DNA from: Roseburia sp. AF12-17LB
GTDB taxonomy: Bacteria > Bacillota > Clostridia > Lachnospirales > Lachnospiraceae
Direction: 5' to 3'
DNA: 64,000 nt
Assembly: GCF_003479605.1 (NCBI RefSeq)
Contig: NZ_QUHR01000006.1
Span: 124,001 to 188,000 of the forward strand
Shown: one piece after another, positions 37,469 through 46,808 of the stretch
Layout of the letters: each line of letters opens with the position of its first letter
Position numbering within the stretch: the first letter of the stretch is position 1
Made by a program: the position numbers and the translations under genes
Notes under the pieces: generated by a model
The model's input: the letters and a program-made list of their open reading frames with translations, nothing else
Databases searched by the model: none
Told to the model about the DNA's origin: nothing

Positions 37469-38068
37469 ATGAGAAAAAAATCACATATTTTGCTGGCACG
37501 TTATATTGCAAAGAATACAGAGGATGAAGAACTTAAGAAACATAGACTGTCTTTTTATATTGGCAGCATCCTGCCGGATTGCAAACCATCTTTTGTATAT
37601 AAGAAACATGAAATCAATGGGACGTTTCCGGATGTGAAAAAGATGGTGAATCAATTGATTTTCGGTAAACAGCAGGGGAAACTGACCCGTAAACGCCGGT
37701 ATTATATGAATCTCGGGCAGGTAACGCATTATGTAGCTGATTATTTTACTTATCCGCATAACAAGATTTATCCGGGAAACTTAAAGGATCATTGTTCCTA
37801 TGAAGAACAATTGAAGCGAAGCCTTAAAAATTATATTATGAGCCGGAATATGGAAGCAGGAGAAAAAGTGCAGGCTGATTTTTCTGATGCAGAGGCACTG
37901 TATGAATATATTTTAGAGAGGCATAAACAGTATCTTGGAAGAAAAATTAATATAGAAACAGATATTCGGAATATAGTAGCAACCAACCGGATGCTGGTGG
38001 AGGCCATTGCCGATTTGTTTTATAAAACACAGCATAAGGAAAAAATGCCGCTTGCTGTCGAATATTGA
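37469..38068 (+). CDS. Zinc-dependent phospholipase C family-like protein
   Basis: Product of 199 residues resembling the zinc-dependent phospholipase C/S1-P1-like family of Firmicutes, inferred from the spacing of possible metal ligands: HILLARYIA near the N-terminus, YIGSILPDCKPS, and GQVTHYVADYFTYPHN. No signal peptide is seen, so it probably acts inside the cell, unlike secreted phospholipases. The ATG at 37469 follows AGGAGG. The true substrate is unknown. Confidence 0.65.
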   Translation: MRKKSHILLARYIAKNTEDEELKKHRLSFYIGSILPDCKPSFVYKKHEINGTFPDVKKMVNQLIFGKQQGKLTRKRRYYMNLGQVTHYVADYFTYPHNKIYPGNLKDHCSYEEQLKRSLKNYIMSRNMEAGEKVQADFSDAEALYEYILERHKQYLGRKINIETDIRNIVATNRMLVEAIADLFYKTQHKEKMPLAVEY

Positions 38069-38171
38069 CGAAAAAAGATGTTATATTTTGTTTGATTTTT
38101 GGTGATGAGCAGAGTAAAATGAATTTACAAAGAACAACACAGAGATGGGACACAGCATAGGAGAAATGCTT

Positions 38172-38348
38172 ATGGATGAAAGGGAAGCACTTCGCATTGC
38201 GATTGAACGTGCAAGAATCCGACTGGATGAAGCACTGGAACGAGCGAAAAGTATGGATGAATGCTATGACCTGAGCCTGGAAGTGGACAGACTGATTGAG
38301 AACTATGTATCGCTATGTGAGCAAAAAGAACTTGTACCAATAAGATAA
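38172..38348 (+). CDS. Spo0E-like sporulation regulatory protein
   Basis: This 58-residue two-helix protein has the Spo0E-type pattern (LSLEVDRLIENYVSL), in which Ser and Asp are needed for removing phosphate from Spo0A-P. Spo0E members delay or block entry into sporulation. The ATG at 38172 is eight bases after AGGAG; earlier in-frame ATGs at 38166 and 38145 fit less well. A terminator follows directly. This supports a spore-forming host, as does spoIIGA-sigE. Confidence 0.75.
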   Translation: MDEREALRIAIERARIRLDEALERAKSMDECYDLSLEVDRLIENYVSLCEQKELVPIR

Positions 38349-38366
38349 AAGTAAAGAGTAAGTGGA

Positions 38367-38400
38367 AAGAAGTACATTGAGAAATGTGCTTCTTTTTTTT
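38367..38400 (+). terminator. Intrinsic terminator after the Spo0E-like gene
   Basis: AGAAGTACATT (38367-38377) pairs with AATGTGCTTCT (38382-38392), followed by a run of eight T. Confidence 0.88.
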
Positions 38401-38422
38401 GTGCATTTTTATGTGTAGTATA

Positions 38423-38451
38423 TTGATTTTTTCCCAAAAGTGGGGTAATAT
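38423..38451 (+). promoter_or_regulatory. Candidate promoter of the mraZ operon
   Basis: TTGATT (38423-38428), 17 bases, TAATAT (38446-38451), just ahead of the repeat array. Confidence 0.5.
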
Positions 38452-38459
38452 GTATTCAT

Positions 38460-38495
38460 AAGTGGAGGAAAGTGGTTGAAAATGGCACAAAGTGG
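38460..38495 (+). promoter_or_regulatory. MraZ box array
   Basis: AAGTGG occurs at 38460, 38470 and 38490, with AAATGG at 38480: four units on an exact 10-base step, so on one face of the helix. A further AAGTGG is at 38438 inside the promoter spacer. This matches the kind of GTG-containing direct repeats bound by MraZ upstream of its own gene and points to autoregulation. Confidence 0.65.
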
Positions 38496-38549
38496 TGGAT
38501 AAGTTGATAACTTTGTGGATAAATAGCAACCGGACTGAGGTGTTTGACA

Positions 38550-38981
38550 ATGTTCATGGGAGAGTACAGTCACAACATAGACGCCAAGGGCAGAATGATT
38601 GTTCCTTCCAAATTCAGAGAACAGCTCGGTGATGAGTTTGTAGTAACGAAGGGTTTGGATGGGTGTCTTTTTGTGTACCCAAATGAAGAATGGCAGAACA
38701 TTGAAGAAAAATTCCGCAACGTACCACTTACCTCAAAAGATGCAAGAAAATTCTCACGTTTCTTCTTTGCAGGAGCAACAACCTGTGAAGTGGACAAGCA
38801 GGGAAGAATTCTTCTTCCGGCAGTGTTAAGAGAATTTGCCGGATTAGAGAAAGAAGTCGTATCAGTCGGAGTCTTAAAGCGAATTGAGATTTGGGACAAG
38901 AACAGATGGCAGGATACCAATACTTATGATGACATGGATGAAGTTGCAGAACACATGGCAGAACTTGGCTTGAGTATCTAA
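38550..38981 (+). CDS. mraZ: Transcriptional regulator MraZ
   Basis: The 143-residue protein carries two AbrB-like SpoVT halves, each with the conserved core: [17 protein letters not shown] near the start and [17 protein letters not shown] near residue 80. MraZ binds repeats before its own operon and represses the division and cell wall cluster. The ATG at 38550 has GAGGTG upstream; a TTG two codons earlier is in frame but less likely. It is the first gene of the cluster. Confidence 0.95.
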   Translation: MFMGEYSHNIDAKGRMIVPSKFREQLGDEFVVTKGLDGCLFVYPNEEWQNIEEKFRNVPLTSKDARKFSRFFFAGATTCEVDKQGRILLPAVLREFAGLEKEVVSVGVLKRIEIWDKNRWQDTNTYDDMDEVAEHMAELGLSI

Positions 38982-38991
38982 AGGAGTGAAC

Positions 38992-39939
38992 ATGGAATTT
39001 AAACACACATCGGTTCTCTTGCATGAGACCATAGACAATCTGAATATTCGCCCGGACGGAATTTATGTAGACGGAACGCTCGGTGGAGCGGGACATTCTT
39101 CCGAAATTGTAAAAAGGCTGAATGAGAACGGAAGGCTGATAGGAATTGACCAGGACGAAGATGCAATTGCAGCAGCCAGTGAGCGGTTAAAGGATTATTC
39201 TGATAAAGTAACCATAATCCGCAGCAATTACTGCAATATGAAAGAAGAATTGAACCGTATCGGAGTGACGAAGGTAAATGGAATTCTTCTTGATCTGGGA
39301 GTATCTTCCTTTCAGTTAGATACACCGGAGCGTGGATTTACCTACCGGGAAGAAGATGCACCACTGGACATGAGAATGGATCAGCGTCAGACATTAACGG
39401 CAAAAGATATTGTAAATGATTACAGTGAATCAGAGTTGTATCGTATCATAAGAGACTATGGGGAAGACCGGTTCGCAAAGAATATTGCAAAGCATATTGT
39501 CGCAGCCCGGGCAAAGAAACCAATTGAGACAACCGGAGAGCTGACCGCAATTATCCGGGCATCCATACCGATGAAAGTACAGAGTACTGGCGGACATCCG
39601 GCAAAGAGAACGTTTCAGGCAATTCGTATTGAACTGAATCGTGAGCTGGAAGTCTTATCGGATACCCTGGATGAGATGATAGACCTTTTAGAAGAAGATG
39701 GAAGAATCTGTATCATTACCTTCCATTCCCTGGAAGACAGAATTGTAAAGAACATCTTTCGCAAAAATGAAAATCCATGTACCTGTCCGAAAGAATTTCC
39801 GGTGTGTGTATGTGGCAAGAAACCAAAAGGAAAAGTAATCACTAGAAAACCGATTCTTCCAACGAAATCTGAAATGGAAGAGAATCCGAGAGCAAAAAGC
39901 GCAAAATTAAGAGTATTTGAACGGCATATCAATGACTAG
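38992..39939 (+). CDS. rsmH: 16S rRNA (cytosine1402-N4)-methyltransferase
   Basis: The 315-residue SAM-dependent enzyme (formerly MraW) methylates C1402 in the 30S P-site. It shows [13 protein letters not shown], the SAM motif [25 protein letters not shown], and [17 protein letters not shown], all typical. The ATG at 38992 follows AAGGAG five bases away. It lies ten bases after mraZ. Confidence 0.96.
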   Translation: MEFKHTSVLLHETIDNLNIRPDGIYVDGTLGGAGHSSEIVKRLNENGRLIGIDQDEDAIAAASERLKDYSDKVTIIRSNYCNMKEELNRIGVTKVNGILLDLGVSSFQLDTPERGFTYREEDAPLDMRMDQRQTLTAKDIVNDYSESELYRIIRDYGEDRFAKNIAKHIVAARAKKPIETTGELTAIIRASIPMKVQSTGGHPAKRTFQAIRIELNRELEVLSDTLDEMIDLLEEDGRICIITFHSLEDRIVKNIFRKNENPCTCPKEFPVCVCGKKPKGKVITRKPILPTKSEMEENPRAKSAKLRVFERHIND

Positions 39940-39953
39940 GGAGAGACGTGAAA

Positions 39954-40442
39954 ATGGAGAAGACAAGAAGAAATTATCGAACACGGACTTACATAGATGG
40001 AAACACTGTCCGTAAATTAGAAGCTGCACCGGATTACCGCAGAGAACAGGAAGAAAAGCAGCGGGAGGAAATCAGACAGCGCAACAGACGTATGGCGCAG
40101 AAGAATCAGGAGAAGTCAGCACATATGGATTTGGGTTATGTGGCATTTTTATCTGTATCGCTGCTGGTTATGTGTGTGGCAGCAGTACTGTATATCCGTC
40201 TGCAGTCTGGAATTACAACGCATTTAAAGACAATTTCTGCATTAGAAAGCCAGGTAGCTGAATTAAAGGCAGATAATGATGCGGCAGAAAAAAGAATCGA
40301 GACAGCAGTAGATCTTTCAACCATCAAGGATATAGCAATGAACCAGCTTGGCATGAGCTATGCGGGACCGGACCAGATTATACATTATACGGTTGATAAA
40401 GAAGATTATATGAATCAGTTTGAGGATATTCCGAATAAGTAG
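39954..40442 (+). CDS. ftsL: Cell division protein FtsL-like
   Basis: Product of 162 residues in the ftsL position. A basic cytoplasmic N-terminus of about 60 residues is followed by one membrane segment (about 63-83) and a short outside coiled coil (ISALESQVAELKADNDAAEKRI). It would work with DivIC/FtsB and FtsQ in the divisome. FtsL is poorly conserved, so the call rests on layout and position. The ATG at 39954 is preceded by GGGAGAG. Confidence 0.8.
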   Translation: MEKTRRNYRTRTYIDGNTVRKLEAAPDYRREQEEKQREEIRQRNRRMAQKNQEKSAHMDLGYVAFLSVSLLVMCVAAVLYIRLQSGITTHLKTISALESQVAELKADNDAAEKRIETAVDLSTIKDIAMNQLGMSYAGPDQIIHYTVDKEDYMNQFEDIPNK

Positions 40443-40462
40443 GAAACAAACGTGGTGGTAAA

Positions 40463-42499
40463 ATGGCAGGAAAGAGACGCGGCGGAAAGAAAATAGCAAA
40501 ATTTAGTAAGAAAATGCAAAAGAAACTTGTAGTGCTGTTTGTAATAATAGCACTACTTTTGTTGGGATTAATTGTAAGATTGATGTATATTGAACACACC
40601 AGTGGAAAGAAATACGAAAAGAAAGTATTATCCCAGCAGAAATATGACAGTACGGTCATTCCTTATCAGCGTGGAAATATTACAGACTGCAAGGGAACGA
40701 TACTTGCAACCAGCGTGGATGTATACAATGTGATATTAGACTGTAAGGTATTAAACAGTGATTCGGCAGATATTGACCCGACCATCGATGCACTGATAAC
40801 CTGTTTCCCACAGCTGAATGAAACCGATTTACGTAATCTGATTACGGATAAGCCAAAGAGCCAGTACAATGTTCTGGCAAAGAAATTAAGCTATGAAGAG
40901 ATTCGGGCGTTTGAAGATATGCAGGCGGCAGAAAAGGAAGCTTCCGATAAGAAGAGCGGCGATGCAGAGAAAAAAGGAAAAATTAATGGAGTCTGGTTTG
41001 AAAAAGAATACCAGAGAGAATATCCATATGGTTCTCTAGCCAGTGCGGTAGTAGGATTTACTACCAGCGGTAATCTGGGAATGAATGGAGTGGAAAATTC
41101 CTATAACAGTGTTTTGAATGGAACCAACGGAAGAGAATATGGTTATCTGAATTCCGACAGTAATTTTGAGAAGACAGTAATCGATGCCCAGAATGGTAAT
41201 GATGTTACACTGACCATTGATGCAAATATCCAGAAAATCGTAGAAGATAAGATTGCTGCATTTGAAGAAGAATACAGGGATGCAGCAAGAGAAGGTGCTG
41301 GAAGTAAACATGTGGGAGTTATTGTAATGAACCCCCAGAATGCTGAAGTGCTTGCCATGGCAAATTATCCAAATTATGACAGTAGTAATCCAAGGGATTT
41401 GTCTGCCTATTATACCCAGGAAGAAATTGATGCTATGGATGACGATGCAGAACTGGATGCTTTAAACCAGTTATGGTCTAATTTCTGCATTACTTATACT
41501 TATGAACCGGGCTCTACCGTAAAACCTTTTACCGTAGCCTGTGGTCTGGATACCGGAACTTTAGACCCGAACCGTACTTTTATCTGTGATGGATACGAGA
41601 CGATTTCCGGTCATGACATTCACTGTGTAAATACCAACGGACATGGACTTGAAACAGTAGAAGATGCCTTAAAGAATTCCTGTAATGATGCCCTGATGCA
41701 GATGTCTTATGATATCGGACCTGAGAATTTCTCCAAGTATCAGCAGATTTTCGGCTTTGGTACCAAGACAAACATTGATTTACCGGGAGAGGCCAGAACC
41801 GATTCCTTAATTTATACCGAAGACCAGCTAAGCACCATTAACCTGGCTACCAATTCCTTTGGACAGAACTTTAATGTTACCATGATACAGGTGGCAAGTG
41901 CTTTTTGTTCCATTATTAATGGTGGTAACTATTATCAGCCACATGTGGTAAAGAAAATAACAGATGAAAATGGGAATGTCATACAGGAAGACAATGGAAC
42001 CTTGTTAAAGAAAACAGTGTCTTCATCTACCAGTGAATTATTAAAACAGTATCTTTATGCAACGGTTTCCGATGGTACCGGAAAATATGCAAAAGTGCCG
42101 GGATACTCTATGGGTGGAAAGACCGGAACAGCACAGAAGCTTCCTCGAGGACAGGGAAATTATCTGGTTTCCTTTATCGGTTTTGCACCAGTAGACAATC
42201 CGCAGCTTTTGGTATATGTAGTAGTAGACGAACCAAACGCAGAAGAAGAGTTTCACAGTACCTTTGCACAGGAAATCGCAAAGGGAATTTTCGAAGAGAC
42301 ACTGCCTTATCTTAATATTTATCCGGATGAGGACATTGTTGTAACAGAAGAGACAGACCCGGCAGAAGCACCGGCAGATGGAACAACAGATGTTCCGGAT
42401 TCTGCACCGGAGGATTCTATGGTAGACCAGACACCGGATATTGCAGAGGAAACAGTACCACCGGAGGATGGTTTACAGCCACAGGATGTAGCACAATAG
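40463..42499 (+). CDS. Class B penicillin-binding protein, first copy
   Basis: The 678-residue peptidoglycan transpeptidase has an N-terminal membrane segment (about 25-45), a dimerisation domain, and a transpeptidase domain with all three motifs: STVK in YEPGSTVKPF, SCN in KNSCNDAL and KTGT in GGKTGTAQ. The tail after about residue 620 is acidic and Pro/Glu/Thr-rich; no PASTA domain is seen. Position after ftsL suggests the division PBP (FtsI/PBP2b). It differs from SpoVD by the missing PASTA domain. Confidence 0.92.
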   Translation: MAGKRRGGKKIAKFSKKMQKKLVVLFVIIALLLLGLIVRLMYIEHTSGKKYEKKVLSQQKYDSTVIPYQRGNITDCKGTILATSVDVYNVILDCKVLNSDSADIDPTIDALITCFPQLNETDLRNLITDKPKSQYNVLAKKLSYEEIRAFEDMQAAEKEASDKKSGDAEKKGKINGVWFEKEYQREYPYGSLASAVVGFTTSGNLGMNGVENSYNSVLNGTNGREYGYLNSDSNFEKTVIDAQNGNDVTLTIDANIQKIVEDKIAAFEEEYRDAAREGAGSKHVGVIVMNPQNAEVLAMANYPNYDSSNPRDLSAYYTQEEIDAMDDDAELDALNQLWSNFCITYTYEPGSTVKPFTVACGLDTGTLDPNRTFICDGYETISGHDIHCVNTNGHGLETVEDALKNSCNDALMQMSYDIGPENFSKYQQIFGFGTKTNIDLPGEARTDSLIYTEDQLSTINLATNSFGQNFNVTMIQVASAFCSIINGGNYYQPHVVKKITDENGNVIQEDNGTLLKKTVSSSTSELLKQYLYATVSDGTGKYAKVPGYSMGGKTGTAQKLPRGQGNYLVSFIGFAPVDNPQLLVYVVVDEPNAEEEFHSTFAQEIAKGIFEETLPYLNIYPDEDIVVTEETDPAEAPADGTTDVPDSAPEDSMVDQTPDIAEETVPPEDGLQPQDVAQ

Positions 42500-42567
42500 A
42501 GAAAACAACATAACCTTGTAAAAGTTGTAATAGATTATAATAACTGCTTTTATGAGGTTATGTTTTT

Positions 42568-44373
42568 ATGTTTCAGCAAAAAATGCAGGAGGAAGAAGAA
42601 AACAGATTTTGCATCTATCGGAATAAAACCTTTAACCGACGAAAAATTATGATTATTTTTGTGGCAGTATTACTGCTGATGGTATTTCTGATGGGACGAC
42701 TGGTGTATCTTATGATATTCTGTTCAGAATACTATGGGGTCCGGGCTGAGAACCTCCATGAAAGAGAAAGGGATATCAAGGCGGCAAGAGGGAATATTTA
42801 TGACAGAAATGGTGTGGTTTTAGCAGAAAATAAGACGGTATGTACGATTTCTGTGATTCACAGCCAGATAGAAGACCCGGAAAAGGTAATTGCAGTTTTA
42901 ACAAAAGAGCTTGGCATGTCAGAAGAGACAGTGCGGAAGCGGGTAGAGAAGGTTAGTTCCATTGAACGGATTAAGACGAATGTGGAGAAAGAAACCGGAG
43001 ATGCGATTCGAGCCTATGAACTGGCGGGCGTGAAGATCGATGAAGATTATAAACGGTATTATCCTTATAATGAACTGGCTTCTAAAGTAATCGGATTTAC
43101 TGGCGGAGACAATCAGGGAATTGTCGGAATAGAAGTAAAATATGATGAATATCTGGAGGGCATCAATGGAAAGATACTTACATTGACAGATGCCAGAGGC
43201 GTAGAGATCAAAAATGCCGGAGAGAGGCGGAGTGAGCCGGTAGAAGGAGATGACCTTTATTTAAGTCTTGATTATAATATCCAGATGTATGCAGCGCAGG
43301 CAGCAGTAAAGGTACGGGAGGAAAAACAGGCAGACAGTGTCAGCATCCTTGTGATGAATCCGCAGAATGGCGAAATCCTTGCCATGGTAAATGAACCGGA
43401 GTTTAATCTCAATGAACCTTTTACCTTAAATACGGAGATTGACACGGAATTGAGTGAAGAGGAGAAGCAGGATGCTTTAAATAAAATGTGGAGAAACCAG
43501 TGCATCAATGACACTTATGAACCGGGATCCACTTTTAAGATAATAACAGCATCCGCAGCCTTGGAGGAGGGAAAAGTAAGTCTTTCTGACCAGTTTAACT
43601 GTCCGGGATATAAGATTGTGGAGGACAGGAGAATCCGCTGCCATAAAGTGGGAGGGCATGGGGCAGAGGATTTTACCCATGGCATTATGAATTCCTGCAA
43701 CCCGGTATTCATAGAAATCGGACTTCGTATCGGTTCCGACCGCTTCTGCGATTATTTTGAACAGTTTGGTTTATTATCCAGGACAAATATAGATTTACCG
43801 GGGGAAGCATCCACCATTATGCATAAAAGAGAAAATATCGGTCAGGTGGAGCTTGCAACCATGTCCTTTGGGCAGTCCTTCCAGATTACACCGATTCAGC
43901 TTGCAACTACGGTTTCCTCTATTATAAATGGAGGAAACCGTGTGACGCCGCATTTTGGCGTGGAGACGAAAAATGCAGAAGGAGAAGTGACACATACTTT
44001 TGTCTATGGACAAAAGGAACATATTGTAAGCGAAGAAACTTCCACCACCATGCGCTATTTGCTGGAAAAAGTAGTATCTGAGGGCAGTGGAAAGAATGCG
44101 GCTCTTGAAGGCTTTTCTATTGGCGGCAAAACCGCAACGTCCCAGACGCTTCCACGTAGTGAAAAAAGGTATATTTCTTCTTTTTTAGGTTTTGCTCCGG
44201 CTGACGATCCGCAGGTACTTGCCTTAATTATTATCAATAATCCACAAGGCGTTTATTATGGTGGAACCATAGCAGCACCGGTCTGCCGGGATTTGTTTTC
44301 CAATATTCTGCCATATCTTGGCATTGAGCAGGCACTGGTTACAGAAGATGCGGAAATTCAGGAAAATCCGTGA
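42568..44373 (+). CDS. Class B penicillin-binding protein, second copy
   Basis: A 601-residue second class B PBP with a membrane segment (about 26-50), a dimerisation domain (IYDRNGVVLAENK) and a transpeptidase domain with STFK in YEPGSTFKII and SCN in MNSCNPVF. The third motif, normally KTG, reads KTA in GGKTATSQ. No PASTA domain. Tandem with the first PBP, it may serve sporulation or a special septum, as SpoVD does beside PBP2b in Bacillus. The changed motif may lower activity or beta-lactam binding. Confidence 0.9.
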   Translation: MFQQKMQEEEENRFCIYRNKTFNRRKIMIIFVAVLLLMVFLMGRLVYLMIFCSEYYGVRAENLHERERDIKAARGNIYDRNGVVLAENKTVCTISVIHSQIEDPEKVIAVLTKELGMSEETVRKRVEKVSSIERIKTNVEKETGDAIRAYELAGVKIDEDYKRYYPYNELASKVIGFTGGDNQGIVGIEVKYDEYLEGINGKILTLTDARGVEIKNAGERRSEPVEGDDLYLSLDYNIQMYAAQAAVKVREEKQADSVSILVMNPQNGEILAMVNEPEFNLNEPFTLNTEIDTELSEEEKQDALNKMWRNQCINDTYEPGSTFKIITASAALEEGKVSLSDQFNCPGYKIVEDRRIRCHKVGGHGAEDFTHGIMNSCNPVFIEIGLRIGSDRFCDYFEQFGLLSRTNIDLPGEASTIMHKRENIGQVELATMSFGQSFQITPIQLATTVSSIINGGNRVTPHFGVETKNAEGEVTHTFVYGQKEHIVSEETSTTMRYLLEKVVSEGSGKNAALEGFSIGGKTATSQTLPRSEKRYISSFLGFAPADDPQVLALIIINNPQGVYYGGTIAAPVCRDLFSNILPYLGIEQALVTEDAEIQENP

Positions 44374-44390
44374 AACTTTGGGAAGATATC

Positions 44391-44419
44391 TTGCAGGAAA
44401 TCTCTAAATAACGTATACT
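44391..44419 (+). promoter_or_regulatory. Candidate promoter of mraY
   Basis: TTGCAG (44391-44396), 17 bases, TATACT (44414-44419), about 50 bases ahead of the mraY start. It would let mraY-murD-ftsW-ftsQ be read apart from mraZ control. Confidence 0.55.
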
Positions 44420-44467
44420 AGATAAGTTGAAATGATATACAAAAAGAAAATAAAAAGAGGTGCAGTT

Positions 44468-45421
44468 ATGACGTATCATGTTATTCTTCCGGTTATTATC
44501 GCTTTTGCAGTGAGTGCATTGTTAGGACCGGTCGTAATTCCTTTTTTAAGAAGATTGAAAGTTGGTCAGACGGAGCGGAAAGAGCTTGAATCCCATCAGA
44601 AGAAAATGGGAACCCCTACCATGGGTGGATTGATGATTATCGCAAGTATTATTGTAACCAGTCTGATTTATGTAAAAGATTATCCGAAGATTATTCCGAT
44701 TCTCTTTATGGTAGTAGGATTTGGCGTAATTGGATTTTTAGATGATTATTTGAAGGTTGTACTGAGACGGTCGGATGGACTGCTTGCATGGCAGAAAATG
44801 TTATGCCAGCTTGTAGTGACCACTGTTTTTGTGGTATACATGGTGAAGTTTTCAGATGTTTCCCTTACAATGCTGCTTCCATTTTCCGGTGGAAAATACT
44901 GGAATATTGGCTGGCTTGCAATTCCGGTCATGTATTTTGCAGTAATCGGAACTGTAAACGGAGTCAACTTTACCGATGGCTTAGATGGTCTTGCTACCAG
45001 CGTAACCATTATCGTAGCAACCTTCTTTACTGTAGTTGCAGTGGGAACCAACAGCGGAATCGAACCGATTACCTGTGCTGTAGTAGGTGCATTGATGGGC
45101 TTCCTTCTGTTTAATGTATATCCGGCAAGTGTATTTATGGGAGATACCGGTTCTCTTGCACTGGGTGGATTTGTGGCAGCTACCGCATATATGCTTCAGA
45201 TGCCAATTTTCCTTCTGATTGTGGGACTGATTTATCTGGTAGAAGTATTATCTGTTATCATTCAGGTAACCTATTTTAAAAAAACAGGTGGAAAGAGAAT
45301 TTTCCGTATGGCTCCGATTCATCACCACTTTGAATTAGGTGGCTGGTCAGAGACCAGGGTAGTGGCAGTATTTTCAATTGTAACAGCAATCTTATGTCTG
45401 GTTGCATTGATTGGATTATAA
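44468..45421 (+). CDS. mraY: Phospho-N-acetylmuramoyl-pentapeptide transferase
   Basis: The 317-residue polytopic membrane enzyme makes lipid I from UDP-MurNAc-pentapeptide and undecaprenyl phosphate. Signatures: KKMGTPTMGGL near residue 40, GFLDDYLKV with the catalytic acidic pair, NGVNFTDGLDGL, FMGDTGSLALGG, and the C-terminal MAPIHHHFELGGWSE. The ATG at 44468 follows AGAGGTG. It starts the second half of the cluster. Confidence 0.96.
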   Translation: MTYHVILPVIIAFAVSALLGPVVIPFLRRLKVGQTERKELESHQKKMGTPTMGGLMIIASIIVTSLIYVKDYPKIIPILFMVVGFGVIGFLDDYLKVVLRRSDGLLAWQKMLCQLVVTTVFVVYMVKFSDVSLTMLLPFSGGKYWNIGWLAIPVMYFAVIGTVNGVNFTDGLDGLATSVTIIVATFFTVVAVGTNSGIEPITCAVVGALMGFLLFNVYPASVFMGDTGSLALGGFVAATAYMLQMPIFLLIVGLIYLVEVLSVIIQVTYFKKTGGKRIFRMAPIHHHFELGGWSETRVVAVFSIVTAILCLVALIGL

Positions 45422-45440
45422 AGAGACAGGAGTGAATAAA

Positions 45441-46802
45441 ATGGAATTTCAGGAGAAAAATGTACTGGTATTTGGCTCTGGGAAAAGTGGAATTGCTGCA
45501 GCAGAGCTGTTAGAAAAACAGAATGCGAATATTTTCGTTTTTGAAGGAAATGAAAAGCAGAGTGTAGCAGAAATCAAAGAAAAATCGGAGAGCTTTGCCA
45601 AGGCAGAAATCTATGTGGGCACCCTTCCGGAAGAAGTGATGGATAAACTGGATTTTGTTGTGTTAAGTCCGGGTGTTCCAACCGATTTACCATTGGTAAA
45701 TGCCATGCGTGATAAGAAAATTACCATTATTGGTGAGATTGAGCTTGCTTATCAGGTGGCAAAAGGAAAAATCCTTGCAATTACAGGAACGAATGGCAAG
45801 ACGACAACCACTACACTGGTGGGAGAAATTTTATCCAATTACTTTAAGGATGTAAAAGTCGTAGGAAATATTGGAATTCCATATACATCGGTAGCGGCAG
45901 ATACCACAGAAGAAACGGTAACAGCAGCAGAAATCAGCAGTTTCCAGTTAGAGACAATTGTAGATTTTGCTCCGGATGTATCTGCTATTTTAAATATTAC
46001 ACCGGATCATCTGAACCGTCATCATACCATGGAAAATTATATTAAGGCAAAAGAGGACATTACAAAGAATCAGAAAGCAAACGATGTCTGCGTCTTAAAT
46101 TATGAGGATGAAGTACTTCGCAAATTTGGGGAATCCTTATCCATGAAAGTGCTCTGGTTTGACAGTAAAAAGCCGGTACAGAATGGATGTTATTTAAATG
46201 GTGAGAAGATTATTTATGTCTCTGAGGGCAAAGAGGAAGAAGTCATTGATGTCAATGAGCTAAATATTCTTGGAACCCATAATTATGAAAATGTTATGGC
46301 GGCAGTTGCCATGACCATAAGTATCGGAGTACCGATGGATGTCATTGTAAAAACACTGCGTGAGTTCCAGGCAGTAGAGCATAGAATTGAATATGTTACG
46401 GAGAAACGTGGCGTAAAATTCTATAACGATTCCAAGGGAACAAACCCGGATGCAGCGATTAAGGGAATTCAGGCAATGAACCGTCCGACACTTCTCATTG
46501 GCGGTGGCTATGATAAGCAGTCTGAATATGATGAATGGATAGAAAGCTTCGATGGTAAAGTAAAGAAATTAGTATTAATCGGAGTAACAAAAGAGAAGAT
46601 TGCAGACTGTGCAAAGAGACATGGATTTACAGAGTATGTATTCGCAGACAGTCTCGAAGAGGCAGTAAATATCTGCTATGACAATGCAGTTTCCGGTGAT
46701 GCCGTATTATTATCACCGGCATGTGCAAGCTGGGATATGTTTAAAAGCTACGAAGAACGAGGAAGAATATTTAAGGATTTGGTGCGCAATTTAAAGGAGT
46801 AG
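45441..46802 (+). CDS. murD: UDP-N-acetylmuramoylalanine-D-glutamate ligase
   Basis: The 453-residue Mur ligase adds D-glutamate to UDP-MurNAc-L-Ala. The N-terminal domain has VLVFGSGKSGIAAAELL, the ATP loop is GTNGKTTTT (about residues 116-124), NITPDHLNRH follows, and the C-terminal domain has FYNDSKGTNPDAA and LLSPACASWDMFK. ACAGGAGTG precedes the ATG at 45441. murE, murF and murG are not in this cluster. Confidence 0.96.
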   Translation: MEFQEKNVLVFGSGKSGIAAAELLEKQNANIFVFEGNEKQSVAEIKEKSESFAKAEIYVGTLPEEVMDKLDFVVLSPGVPTDLPLVNAMRDKKITIIGEIELAYQVAKGKILAITGTNGKTTTTTLVGEILSNYFKDVKVVGNIGIPYTSVAADTTEETVTAAEISSFQLETIVDFAPDVSAILNITPDHLNRHHTMENYIKAKEDITKNQKANDVCVLNYEDEVLRKFGESLSMKVLWFDSKKPVQNGCYLNGEKIIYVSEGKEEEVIDVNELNILGTHNYENVMAAVAMTISIGVPMDVIVKTLREFQAVEHRIEYVTEKRGVKFYNDSKGTNPDAAIKGIQAMNRPTLLIGGGYDKQSEYDEWIESFDGKVKKLVLIGVTKEKIADCAKRHGFTEYVFADSLEEAVNICYDNAVSGDAVLLSPACASWDMFKSYEERGRIFKDLVRNLKE

Positions 46803-46808
46803 TGATTT

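Noticed and set aside
38438..38495. Short regular repeats considered as a CRISPR array
   Set aside because: Units are six bases on a 10-base step; this is an operator, not repeats with spacers.
38500..38521. TTGTGGATAA, an inverted match to a DnaA box, ahead of mraZ
   Set aside because: Only one good box (plus one weaker neighbour), no AT-rich unwinding region and no dnaA or dnaN nearby; not an origin.
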